The position numbers were made by a program, and so were the translations under genes. The notes under the pieces are model-generated. The model ran no database searches. It saw nothing but the letters and a program-made list of their open reading frames with translations, and was not told the origin of the DNA. From NCBI GenBank assembly GCA_029783825.1, contig JAREIK010005849.1, positions 1 through 64,000 on the forward strand: a stretch of DNA of 64,000 bases, given 5' to 3'. Of this stretch, positions 12,880 to 24,999 are shown piece by piece. The DNA comes from Sapria himalayana (taxonomy: Eukaryota; Streptophyta; Magnoliopsida; Malpighiales; Rafflesiaceae). Each line of letters starts with the position of its first letter. The stretch's first letter is position 1.

Positions 12880-13750
12880 GAAGAACATGGTAAAAATAAC
12901 TCTTTGGTCACAGATGCTGGTGGTAATGGAATTAGGTAATTTATTTCCCAATGAGCAACTTAGTATTCCATCTCCAAGGAAGATAGAGGTTTGTATTAAT
13001 TTTGTCTTAGCAATTGAGCCTATTTCTATTCCACCTTGTCGAATGGCACATATTGAATTAAAAGCACTACAAAGTTAGCTTCATGACTTGCTAGCTAAGA
13101 GGTTCATTTAGTTTAGTATGTCACAGTGGGGAGCACCTGTTCTCTTTGAAAAAAAATATGATAGATCACTATAGTTATGTATAGACTACAGAAAGTTCAA
13201 TCATGTAATTATCAAGAACAAGTATTCACTTTCTCATATAAATGACATGTTTGACCAGTTGGAAGGAGCCTAGTTTTTCTCAAAAAAAGACATGAAATCA
13301 AGATTTCATTAGTTGAGGATAAGAAAAGATGACATGCCTAAGATAGCATTTTATTCCCTCTTTTTTGGTGTGAAGAATGCACTAACATTGTTTATGGACT
13401 TAATAAACTGGGTGTTTCATTATTTTCTTGAAATATTTATTAGTCTTTATTGATAATATATTGGTGTATTCAAAAATACAAGAGGATCATGAGCAATATC
13501 TTTGTTATTTGATTGATTTTGCAAACTCTTCGTAAGTGTCATTTATATAAAAGTGATCAAAGTATGTCTTCTGGGCCACTAGTATTTTGTTTTTGGCTCA
13601 CATGGTGACCAAGGATAAAAATTTTGTGAACCCTAAGAAAGTGAAGGCTATGTTTGAATGGCCGATGATCACCTATGATAACCAAGGTATGTTGTTTCTT
13701 GGGTTTGACAGGTTATTATCATCATTTTGTTGATAAAATGATATTCCCAA
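12880..13750 (+). pseudogene. Ty3/gypsy reverse transcriptase remnant
   Basis: The order of RT motifs is intact: the pre-RT segment (PISIPPCRMAHIELKALQ, about 13,015-13,075), [30 protein letters not shown] (about 13,170-13,230), FDQLEGA, KDMKSRFHQLRIRKDD (about 13,285-13,335), and the catalytic box read as LVFIDNILVYS (about 13,440-13,475). The usual FIDD is FIDN here, so a catalytic aspartate is lost, in addition to several frameshifts. The connection-region motif FLGF-x-x-YYHHFVDKM breaks off at about 13,745. The next expected residues are found 8.45 kb away at 22,205, so the gene is interrupted, not simply truncated. Confidence 0.85.
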
Positions 13751-15175
13751 TTTAAGTTGTGGATAGATGGTATGTAGTTCCCGATGATCAACTATATTTT
13801 TGGCTCACACCTTAAGGTATGTAGTTACATGGATATCTTACACTATTGATATTCCCACTATTTTTTTCACTTTCTAGGTCTAGTGGGTCTAGCTTAGTCC
13901 TAGATTTTTTTTTCTCAATTTAAGTTGTGGATATAAACTAAATAAAAACTGCACAACAAAAGATACAAACAAGAAATACAAGACAAGCTATGAAATTAAA
14001 ACACATAAAATAAGATATCATTATCCAAATTAACTACTAATAATTAATAGAACAATCTTTTTTAAATGATTTATATGTTAACTAAAATTGATTAACCAAA
14101 CTAAGTAATTCATAGTAATGATACAAAAACTTATTGGGATCTTATTATGATGCCCAATTTTTAGGATTAAGCAATATCTCAATAGCTTGTTGCACGAGAT
14201 TCTCAACTAATATAGTTCTGCAAGTATATAAGTAATACAAATAGAAAAGTGGACTTTTGTCCTAATATCAATCCCACAAAGATTGTATATTCAATTCGAT
14301 CAACAAAAAGTAAGCAAATAGTTGTTCTAGTCAGATGGATAAATTAAGTATTTGGTATGACTTTTAAATTTTAGGGTTGGTCTATTTCATTAGGCATAAT
14401 GACATTTCTAGGTTGCTTGGTTATTATTATACCTAGTTACAAAATGGATGCAAAATTATTATAAGAATACCCTTGTGTCTTATTGGCATACAAGGTGGTT
14501 ACCACCTATTAGAACTACTCAATGATAATCCACTTATAGTTGTTTCATCAGTACTTTATCACTAAAACAACAAATCATCTTTGCTTGTGGGTCATTCACA
14601 AGTCCATACATGTTAGGTAACTTATTAATTTCCCAATAGTTATTTCATATGTACATTCTTATTCTTCGACATCATGTATTATAAGGACATGAACTAAAGT
14701 GGTATTAAAAGTACCTATACATTCGGCTTCATAAGTATCATATTTGTGACAATTAACATATGTCATCCCTCAAATCTCGATGGTATATCATTAATACATA
14801 GAAAGTAAATTGTAGGGATTCTCACCACCATACGAGTCACCTTAACTCATGAGTGTCTCATTGCTTGCCAATCATTATTTAGCACAATGATACATGACTC
14901 CCAAACTATAGGTGAAAATGTTTTATAAAATCCACACAACAATTGAGGGTCAGTTAATCTAAGATATGCACAATAGATTGACTTATAAAAGTATTCATAC
15001 TTTTAGCTTCGTAAGTATCATACTCACAATTATTATATTTACCTTAATTTCAAGTTTTGATGTATAAGTTTATCTTATGCATCCATGATCAAAAGGGATG
15101 TCACATTCTTAGATGTTCAACATGATCTAACTTTCTAGGTGTTCAACATGATCAAAAGGGATGTCACAATTATTA
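13751..15175. other. Unidentified sequence between RT and right arm
   Basis: No coding sequence is recognisable. The phrase CAATTTAAGTTGTGGATA occurs twice, near 13,749 and 13,917, about 165 bp apart and just after the point where gypsy RT is interrupted. It may mark an insertion or rearrangement boundary. The rest is AT-rich and holds nothing I can assign. Confidence 0.5.
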
Positions 15176-15204
15176 TCTAGGTGTTCAACATGATCTAACT
15201 TTCT
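15084..15204 (+). repeat. Patchwork of short direct repeats at the inverted-repeat junction
   Basis: Three overlapping repeat pairs lie side by side: CATGATCAAAAGGGATGTCA at 15,084 and 15,147; TGTTCAACATGATCTAACTT at 15,114 and 15,182; TAGGTGTTCAACATGAT at 15,136 and 15,178. The inner end of the right arm (15,176) falls inside this patchwork. The left-arm counterpart at 8,900-8,929 has a single copy. Confidence 0.9.
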
Positions 15205-18200
15205 CTCTAAAATTTCATATCTAGAAAATTTAGAATCATAATTCTCTATTTTCTATTCCTAAATTATTTTTAGACATAAATAATTTTTAATACCTTTATG
15301 TCTCTATTTAACAAACTTTACTAATTTAGAGCAATTACTGAAATTAAAAAAATTATTTTGTTTCTTTTGACCTCACGAGGATAGAATTTCTCTCCTCATC
15401 AAAAATTACATTTATTTCATTTTAATACTAAATTTACTCTTTTTCAAAGATGCCTTTTTATATATCAATTAATATTTTTATCCATTATGTCATAACAATT
15501 GCAAAAAAATGTTTTTTGCTTTTTATTTTAATGAAAAACAAATGTGGGACATGATGTCGAATAAGAGAAAAAAGATCAAGTTTTAACTAAGGAATAAGTT
15601 ACATAAAATGAAACATACAATACATACTACATACACTCAACTATGCACTTATCAACATGATCAAGAAGGAAATATGTTCCAAAAATTATCATATATATAT
15701 ATATAACTAATAAAAAGTGATGTCTTCTTATGTGATTATTTTAGAACTAATGATTAAAAATATGCAATATTTAAAATTGGAATTTCATGAAATTCAAAAT
15801 TATATAGATATAAAAAATTAAAATAGATATATTTGTTGTGTTTTCAAAATCCAATTCAATATTTGGCATGTAAGCATCATATTGATGGGAGAATAGTATC
15901 AATATAGGACTAGTTCATCAAAAATATTTTGATGGCTATCTTGCATCTATCCCATGGATAATTAATTATATAAAATGTACTACATAGTAGCTTTAAATTA
16001 TGAAAATATAATTGATTTTGTGATGAAAAATAATCTACATATGAGTACTTTTAGTTTATTAATTTATTGGGTAATAAATGATTTAGATTCAAATTATTTT
16101 CTTTTTCTTTTCTATTTTGGCATCATCTTTAGTAATTCAAATTGGTCCAAATTATGGTTTATTTGTAGGAATCAAGTTATGGTTTACAAAATGTTCCATT
16201 ATGTTAAAAGTGTACGTTATATAATGAATTAATCATAATTCATAACTTTAGTACTATTTTGAGTTAGAATCTAAAATATATTGTAAATGAATGAAGATTT
16301 GATGATATTTGTGTGTGTGTGTGTGTGTGTATTCTATTAAATTTATTTCATAATTCATAGATATACTTTCTAGAATTTGTATAATTATGGGAATCTTCGT
16401 TGGTAGGATTTCTTACTCATGCCTACTATATAAAAATTTAAATATGCTAAGTTTTACTAAGAATTTTCTTATAATCATAAAGTGACAAAAAAGTGCTCAT
16501 GGATTTATATCACTATCAAATTTTATTGAATAACATGAAATAAATAATAATTTATATAAATTTTGCAAATTAAAAAACTATTGAGTTTTTAATTCAATGA
16601 AAATCCAAGAATAAAATCCTATAAAAATCCTCTATAACAATTAATGTCATAAATGAGTAGTAAAAAACAAATAACTAAAATAAATTAATAGGGTCGTACA
16701 AATTGATAGTTATTTGATTATTCAAATGCCTTCTCCTATTCTTTCTAAGTATATTTCCTATTAGATCCTTTATAAATAAGAAATATACTAATACTTTCCA
16801 CACCATATTTTCATGTGTATGTTTTGGTCGTGATCTTTCTCTTAAAAAGAAGAATATGAAATTTTATGTCATCAAATATATCTTTTTTGTTTCTACCACT
16901 GTGACTTTCTTTTAAACACAGATCCTCCTTCAAAGATTCATTGTTGAAGTTGATCCTTTGGTGTCTAGTGAATTGCTTTAGAAGCCAACATTGTCTTAGT
17001 TAGGATTTTTTCTTTTAATCTATTGTATTGTATCTTTTTATAAGCAATGTTAAATTAATTATATGCGAACAGTATAATATTTCATGATGATCATAAGGAA
17101 GAAATTTAATATGAACCATCAACTAGTTTTTTTCTTATTTTATGGAGAAAGAATTTTATTTATAGATTAAATAAGTCTTTTCATGGAATACAACAAAATC
17201 CTAAAGTTTGTTGGTACATAAGTTCTCTTCCATTATTATTTATTTTGAGCTTCATATATATGTTTTTGATTACTTTTGTATTTGTAATAACTATTATTTC
17301 TTTCATTAATACTTCTTTCTAATAATTATTAATATTTTACTTGCCTAATTTTTAAATGAATAGAGCTTTTTCTTATTTGTTATTGATGTTATGTTGTTTT
17401 CTTTAATAAGGTTTTATTTTATAATATCCAATATATACAATCTTTTGTGAAACCTACTTGACATTCATGCCTCTTGAATCATTGTTCTTTATTGATGTAT
17501 TATAAGTGCCTAACTATTCTATATAAGAGTCACTTCCTATCATTTAATATGTTCTACTAATATTTTAGGAAAGGAGATCACTTAAAGTGGTAATGAAGTA
17601 TACAAATTAGTGTTTAATAGTAGTCAAATGAACAAATATACAACAAATCATATTAACTGAGTCATATCCTATTAAGTGTTATTGAACTCTTTTTCAACAT
17701 CAATAAATATATATAAACTAGAGTTTTCTTAGTATCAATTTAAGACTAGGACCTCTTCATAGTTACTAAAAGTTCAATTACTAAGGAGCATCAATTTATA
17801 TGTATCCACATAAAGTTCAATTATACAACCATCAAATAAAAATAATTCATGCTTATTAATCAAATAAAACTTATGTTAATTTCAAACAATCATAACTCCT
17901 TAGTTACTAAAAGTTTTGAGTATACAATTTTTTACCAAAAGCATTAGAAGTTAACATTCGACTGCAAAAATTTTATAATTTAATTATAAGTACAGAGAAA
18001 GTTACACTAATAACAATGCCAATAGTTATTCTCAATCTAATTATGGTTGTGACCATCACAAATTCTTTATTCTTGAACACTTAACATTTCAACACATGAA
18101 AGAAGATCCAAAACAAAGCCTACTTTCTTGCGACATTTGCTTCATATTCTAATTCCATCTAAATGTCGAGGTTAGGTTAAATTAGTCAAGTTTTCACAAT

Positions 18201-21200
18201 GAGGTTTAGAAGGGACTCTTTTTACTCAACCCATTGTTGTTGCTTAATTTTATGGTTTAGAATATCTAATTTTCATTGTATTCTTTCTATTAAAAATAAA
18301 TAACATCTACAATATATGTTTTCAAAATTATCAAAATTACATCATAATGCCCATATATAGTGCACAAGGCTCATAATTAGCATAGGATCTGAGAGAGAAT
18401 AATATCTCAACATCTTTATCCTCATAGAAAAGAGATGTTGCATCAAATACTTTTATTTTTATTTATAGGATCTTTAAGTCTCAAATCCAAGAGCTACACT
18501 CTTGGACTAAGGTGCTTACCATCATTCATGGGTATTCATGCTGTAAATACTTGGGCAGATTTTACTTTTATTTTCTATACATGTATATACTATGTTTCCA
18601 ACTACATAGGATGTTCACTCTCATAGTCATTATCAATTATCTCCCTTTTATTACTTAAATCTATAACATAACGAACCAAACATTTGCGTCAACTTTTCCA
18701 CATTTCTCACTCAAGTAATTTACATATTATTGTATTTAGATTTTCCTATGTGAATGACAGATCCACATATAAATTTTCATATATTGCAAAATTTGGAATT
18801 GCTGAATGCATATATATCTATATATACATGCATTGATAGTTATTGAATCACACATTCACATATATGCATTGAGAGCGACATGTATTGTATTTTAGTTTTC
18901 ATTTAGAGTTATTGGATGCACACAAACAAACACACACACACACACACACACACACATACTATAATTATCAAAATATGTATAAATAAACACAAATGTATTA
19001 AAAATATCCATGCACCTATCCACATCATCAAGGCTCACCAAATAGATGTACATAAATATTTATATACACTCTCTCAATTTGCTCACATAAATTTGTATTA
19101 CTCCTATTGAATCTGGTTAAATATTCATGTACATGCCAACCATACATGTACATGCCAACCATACATGTACATGCTCACATATAATTTCATACATATGCAT
19201 ATCCAAATTTCATACATACGCGTGTCTATGTATCATTGAATATATACATATTGATAATTTCTTCTAGGTATTTTTATTATTCAAATATAATTGTTTATAT
19301 GTTTAATTGAATGTACATCTATTAGCACACATGCAATGTGGGATTCAATATAAATAAAATGCACATAATTTTTTGTATGTACAAGGGTGCTTTTCCTCAA
19401 CTCTGATTGTCATCCCATGTAACGTCTTCCTTTGTCATTCAAGGAAAGCTCATTAACAAATAATCATGTACAAAAAACCTTTAGGAAAAGCTAGTCTAAA
19501 ACAAAGCATCCATGTACGAAATATATATTTTTCTTTCCTTGGGAATATGAGAATAATAAATACAATACATCTGCATAATCTAAATCATCACTAAGAAAAA
19601 ACTCCAAAAAAGATAATATTTAACCAAAATTGTAAAAGTATTTGTTAGATATTAGTGACTTACTAATGATGCTAAATAAAGGTGTGAAATTTATCACTCT
19701 CTAGTGATAAAATACCCAAGAAAAAATAGCTAGCTACATAATTCTAGATTATTTTTACCTTAGTTGAAATTATACCCTTTTAAACCATGCAAATAACTTA
19801 AGCACTAAAAATTGGTCAACTAACGTAGGTGGTCTTAATTATTAAATACCAGTGTTGCAAGAAAGTTATAGTTTATGATGTGATCAACTAATTTAATACA
19901 ATCATATTAAATAGTTTCTTGGTGTGAATATTTTATTCCAATATTTAGTGATATGTGTGAGTTTAAAAAAACATTTTGATTTTTAATATATCCCTATAAA
20001 AATAAACATTATTATTACTATCTTTGTCATTAAATAAGTTAATAATATCAGATGACCGAATAAAGAAACTCTCCAATGTTAAGCTCCTATCTTGAAAATG
20101 AGATATTGAAAAAAAGGCAAGATGAACTAAAATTATAAGTGTAAGAACTAATTTGCCTCATCAGATGCTTATTCCATGAAACAAATAATTGATCTCCAAG
20201 ATACGAGTCGGTCAAAGAATTCATAAGAGGTAATGAAGATGAAAGTGGGAATTACTTTATTGTGGCTCTACCAATGGTATGAGGCCAATTCATAGCGAAA
20301 AGAATGATTATCCCTTTGTAAATGATGAGCTTTCCACTAATAGTTTGCATGCACCCATGTAACATTGCCCCTCCTCCCAAACATGATCTCATGTAAGATA
20401 TCAATATTAGTAAATGACTTATCATTGTATGAGCAATCCTACTAACAGTTCACATGACTATCTAACTTGAATGAAAATACAAAATATGAAAACTAATAAA
20501 AGTTATATGAGCATCAATAATTATTTTTTGTATCATTACTAGTGAAACATTGAAAAGGTAAATAGATCTAGTAGAGAATTAAAGCCCAAACCTCATATCA
20601 ATTACATATCAAAGGCATAATGAATGCGTCAAATGACATCTTCTCATTAACACTTAGTTAGCAAAATCGAAACTACAAAATCTAATCTACATACCCAATT
20701 CTCCTTATTCATTATGAATGATGGGATCACAAATCTATATTCAATCAATAAAAAATTTTGAATGTGGGATATGATCTATAGTTATGCATAGTGTTCCCAA
20801 CTAGCATGTGTGGTCCGACCTTAGGCCTTAACTTGATTTCATAAAATTCTATAGGAATCAATCAATTTCTCAAATGTTTTTTGGGACATTTTCATTGCTC
20901 AATATTTAAGCTAATGGTAGAAAACAAATGTTAGCTTGCTTCAAAAATCTTAAAAACCAAGGAGAGTCGGTGCATAGTTTTATTAGAAGAATTGGGTATG
21001 TCATGCAGAAAATAAATTATGCAATATTGATGTAATACTAATTCCTTTGAATATCTATCATTAAAGTTACCAACAACCTTAGAAGAGCTATTCAAGTGGG
21101 TGAAAAAAAAAATAATCCTAGAAGAAAATGCATGAGCAATCATCATGGATATGATGATAGGAAAACTCCTAGTTGAGAAAGCAAAATTTATAATCATTAA

Positions 21201-22204
21201 AAACTTGATGTTTAATTAGAAAAATGAACAATATGTCTTGGCTACTCACCATTATTAATGTGAGATTATCATGAAGTCAGCTCCCTTAATATCACTTATA
21301 CATAGATTTGATTAATGTTCCAACACATTATAAAGTTTTGGTGGTGGAACCTTACCTATTAAGATCCATCAAAAAAAAGAAAGATGATACTATTTTTAGA
21401 ATCATAAGGATCATGCACTCAACATAGATGAAGTTGTCTGACTAGGATATATGAAATGATATATTAGAAATTTCCATTGAGCAAAGGGTGTAACCTGGAG
21501 AATGGATGCAAACCCCAAAGAGATCATGACTATTTCAGTAAAATTCTACTTATTGATTAATTACTCATATGGTAGATTCACTTATTACTATTATAATGCT
21601 AAATGCAAAAAAAAAATGCTTTTGATGATACTAGCTATAGCAAAGGCATGAACTAACATATTTCCAAAATAATATGATATTAAATTATGTAATAATAATC
21701 GATAATTTCATTATCTTTTGTACCATTAAAACCAACTTGAGTAGAAGCATCACATCAAGATACTCTAGTACTCACTATTTGAATTATTGGAATCAAAGTC
21801 ACATGTATGCTAATAGATATGTGCATCCTAGTAGATCTATTGAAATGTCATGATATTAAGAAATGTCATGGCTCATTTGGCTTTCTCGACCTTCTCCTCA
21901 CTATCAAATAAATTGATTTTAGCCAATAAATATCTTGATATAGCACTTTCCTTAAGCATTCTTATGTTAGTATTTTCAAATCTCATTTTCGGATTGTCTT
22001 ACATACTCTTCTTCCCCTTCATTTTATCTTTTCATCACAATAAGTAATTTAGAAAGTATATATTCAAATGATGAGCTAAAGGTTGGATAAGAACTAATAG
22101 ATTAAATTTCTTCATGGATCCCATATCTTAGATCTCCATAACATATAATATTCTGATAATAGAACTAATTTAGCTCACTATTAGGTATGAGATAAAAATC
22201 ACTA
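15205..22204. other. Unidentified AT-rich sequence, right arm
   Basis: This is the mirror of about 1,901-8,900 and interrupts the gypsy gene between RT and RNase H. It contains a (GT)n tract near 16,311-16,331, an (AC)n tract near 18,930-18,954, and a pyrimidine run ACATTGCCCCTCCTCCCAAA at 20,362-20,381. The last reads on the minus strand as a polypurine tract followed by TGTTACATGGG. It is probably one or more decayed insertions. No confident protein domain. Confidence 0.55.
20925..21200 (+). pseudogene. Possible retrotransposon gag-like fragment (right copy)
   Basis: The plus strand reads ACFKNLKNQGESVHSFIRR, then GYVMQKINYAI, broken by stops, then a segment resembling P-T-T-L-E-E-L-F-K-W-V after a frameshift. 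The spacing resembles the retrotransposon gag domain. No knuckle, protease or LTR can be tied to it. It would be a different element from the gypsy copy it interrupts. Confidence 0.25.
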
Positions 22205-23698
22205 ATTGAAAGAATGTAGGCTTCATCATTTTGCATTATCATATGAAAAAAAAAACTCATATGACTAGGAAGAGCACTCACTTTGAGTGGGATGAGAAGT
22301 GTGAAGCTACTTTCCAAGATTTAAAAAATAAGTTAGTTTCAACCTCATTTCTTACTTTGTCAGATGACACATCGCTTTATGTAATTTTCACTGATGCAAC
22401 CTTAAATGGCTTAGTCTATGTGCTTATGTTGAATGAATGATTCATTGTTTATTGGTTCAGAAAGTTGAAGTTGCATGAGAAGAACTACCCTACACATGAT
22501 TTTGAGCTAGTAGCAATTATCTTTGCATTAAAGTTTTGAAGATGTTATTTGTATGGTATATAAAGTTTGAAGAGTAGTGAGATAATAAGAGTCTCAAGTA
22601 CTTGTTCACTCAAAAAGAACTCAACCTAAGGTATAGACGATAAATAAAATATCTAGAAGACTATGACTTTACATATCAATATCATCTAGGCAAAGCTAAT
22701 GTGGTGATTAATGCATTAAATTGGAAGTATAATAAAAATTTGGTTTTTTTGAGACTTCAACATTGGAAAATTGTGGATGTTATAGAATACTTTGGATTGC
22801 AAGAAAATGAGGAAACAAAGCTATTTTGTCTTTATAGTTTGAGATTTCAACCTACACTAATTCAACAAATAATTGAAGAACAAAAAGAAGTTACTGAGTT
22901 GTTGAAATTGTTTCAAAAGCAAGAAAATGAAGGCAGCACTAAGAACAAACTATCGGTAGATGGTGGGCATCAATTTATAAGTAGTCTTTTTAATTCTTCA
23001 AGGCTTGAGGTAAAACATGTTGAAAGAAACTCATCATTCTAAGTTCTCGACGCATCCATGAAATGTGAAAATATACAAAGACTTGATAGGAAACTTTTAG
23101 TGATCATGCATGAACAAGATTGTGGTGGACTTAGTAAAAAAGTGCTTGATATGCCAGCAAGTGAAAGTAGAGCATCAAAAATTTAGAGGGTTATTACAAC
23201 CTTTGCCAAATTACACATTAAATATGGGTAGTAATGACTATGAAATTCATGATATAGGGCTATTGAGGACTTCTAGGATAATACAATATTATTTGGGTCA
23301 ATTATTAATAGGTTGACCGAATCATCCTATTTTTTACCTATTTAGGCTAGTGACTCCTTGAGTATGTTGTCCAAGTTGTACATAAGGAAAGTTTTGTGAT
23401 TGCGTGGAGTTCTAAATTCTATTATTTCAGATAGAAATCTTTAGTTAACTTCACATTTTTAGCATAGGTTTCGTAAGATCTTAGAAGATATGCTTTATGC
23501 TTACTTGCTTGAGTTTAAAGGTAGTTGGGTTGAACATCTATCATTGATTGAATTTTCATATAATAATAGCTTTTAGTCTAGCATTGGTTTGATACCTTTT
23601 GAAGCTTTGTATGGTAGACTTTATAGGTTTCCAGTGTGTTCGGATGAGTTGGGTGAACTGAATGAGCTTCTGCTAGATCTAATTTATGAGACTACTTA
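22205..23698 (+). pseudogene. Ty3/gypsy RNase H-integrase remnant
   Basis: This continues the gypsy pol interrupted at 13,745. RNase H begins with HFEWDEKCEATFQDLKNKL (about 22,277-22,335) and FTDATLNGLV, followed by the frame-shifted equivalents of KLHEKNYPTHDFELVAIIFA (about 22,465-22,530) and DYDFTYQYHLGKANVV (about 22,660-22,705). The integrase zinc region reads CLICQQVKVEHQKFRGLLQP (about 23,142-23,205). The core is badly broken (about 23,290-23,500). Then come FKGSW-V-EHL, LIEFSYNNS and IGLIPFEALYGRLYRFPVC (about 23,585-23,640). The CACTA terminus begins at 23,699 and ends the reading. No 3' LTR is seen. Confidence 0.88.
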
Positions 23699-24545
23699 CA
23701 CAACTAAAAATTACGAGAATACCGACCAAATTACCGACCTAAAAATTTGGTCGGTAATTTCCGTCCAAATCACGACCATTTAGTGACCAAAAAATGTATC
23801 GATGAAAAAAATTTCCAACCAAATTTCCGACCAAAGATCGATCATAATTACTGACCAAATGTTTTTGGTCGAAAATAGGTCTATTGAGTGGTTATCCAAT
23901 ATATTACCAACCATTTAATAACCAAAAATATATTACCATTAAAATTTGTCAGTACAGTGGGTTTTCACATTATTTATAACGTTATACTTACCGATATTTT
24001 ACCGACCAAATATATAGGTCGGTAATTACCAATCAATTCACGACCAATTTAGAGATATAAAGAGGCGCATCAGAGAAAAATAATTCCAACCAAATTTACG
24101 ACCAACTACCGACCATATATTACCTACCAAATATATTTGGTCGGGAATATGGTTTGTAAATTAGGAGAAAATTAACAAAAAATATTCCCAAAAATTACCG
24201 ATCATTTAATGACCAAAAATATATAACCATTAAAAATGATCGGTAAAGAAGTTATTCAATATATTTATAAAGTCGTAATTACTGACCAATTTACCGACCG
24301 AATATTTAGGTCGGTAATTACCAACCTTTTCACGGCCGAATACCGACCATATCTCCCGAACAAATATTTTTGATCGAAAATTAGTCAGTAAATTAGGATG
24401 GAAATAGGGAATAGAAATTACCAACAAATTACCAATCATTTAACGACCAATAATATATTACCATTAAAATTGGTCGGTAAAGTAGACTTTCAATTACTTA
24501 TAAATTTGTTCTCACCGATAATTTACCAAACATAATTTTGATCGG
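23699..24545 (+). repeat. CACTA subterminal repeat array
   Basis: More than a dozen variants of TTACCGACC/GGTCGGTAA and TTACGACCA/TCACGACCA are packed in both orientations, for example the facing pair around 23,731-23,758. In known CACTA elements such arrays bind the TNPA-type protein for end pairing. Here that role is inferred from position. Many units pair in opposite orientation, so the DNA can fold into multiple hairpins. Confidence 0.8.
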
Positions 24546-24999
24546 TAATTCATTGTTTTAATTTTTTGATTTGAAAATCATTTGATAAGTCATTAAAACC
24601 TAAAATTATCGAAACTTCATCATTTTTTTTGAATCAGAGCTTACTGTAAGCATGAAATTGAAAAATTTGATCTTTCTTCTGAATCCAGGTAAGTTTTTCT
24701 TTGTTCTTCTCCTTCAAATTGCTTATACATATCGCCATCTCTTTGAATTATATATAGACAATCGGAATTTCATTTTTTTAGTATATTCGGGTATTAGGTT
24801 TTTTTTTCTCCTTCTAATTTCTTAATTTTTACTTCAATTTCATTTAACCTAATATGATTTCGACTCAACACAATTAATTAAACTATAATTTTTTATTTTT
24901 TATAATTTATTCATCAACTGCTTAGATTTTTAGGGTTTTAGTGATTTTGATTTCAATTACATGATGTTTGCATCCGAATAATCTTAATGCTAATGGTTT
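24546..24999 (+). promoter_or_regulatory. Probable CACTA transposase 5'UTR exon and splice donor
   Basis: Directly after the subterminal repeats the sequence changes to a transcribed-looking leader ending in GAATCCAG|GTAAGTTTTT, a consensus plant splice donor (exon end 24,688). A T-rich intron start follows. The matching acceptor is plausibly TTTTTTTTAAATAG at 34,168-34,181, three bases before the TNP2 start codon. No TATA box can be singled out in the AT-rich context. Confidence 0.5.

Larger units (their letters stand above)
15176..24132 (+). repeat. Right arm of the giant inverted duplication
   Basis: This is the mirror of 1-8,929. It runs from TCTAGGTGTTCAACA at 15,176 through 7 kb of unidentified AT-rich sequence, gypsy RNase H/integrase and the first 430 bp of the CACTA element. 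Its integrase is collinear in orientation with the gag-PR-RT in the spacer, which suggests that this side is the original locus for the outer part. Its CACTA element continues uninterrupted to about 39.7 kb. Whether the duplication also covers that part cannot be seen, because the left arm leaves the window. Confidence 0.95.
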
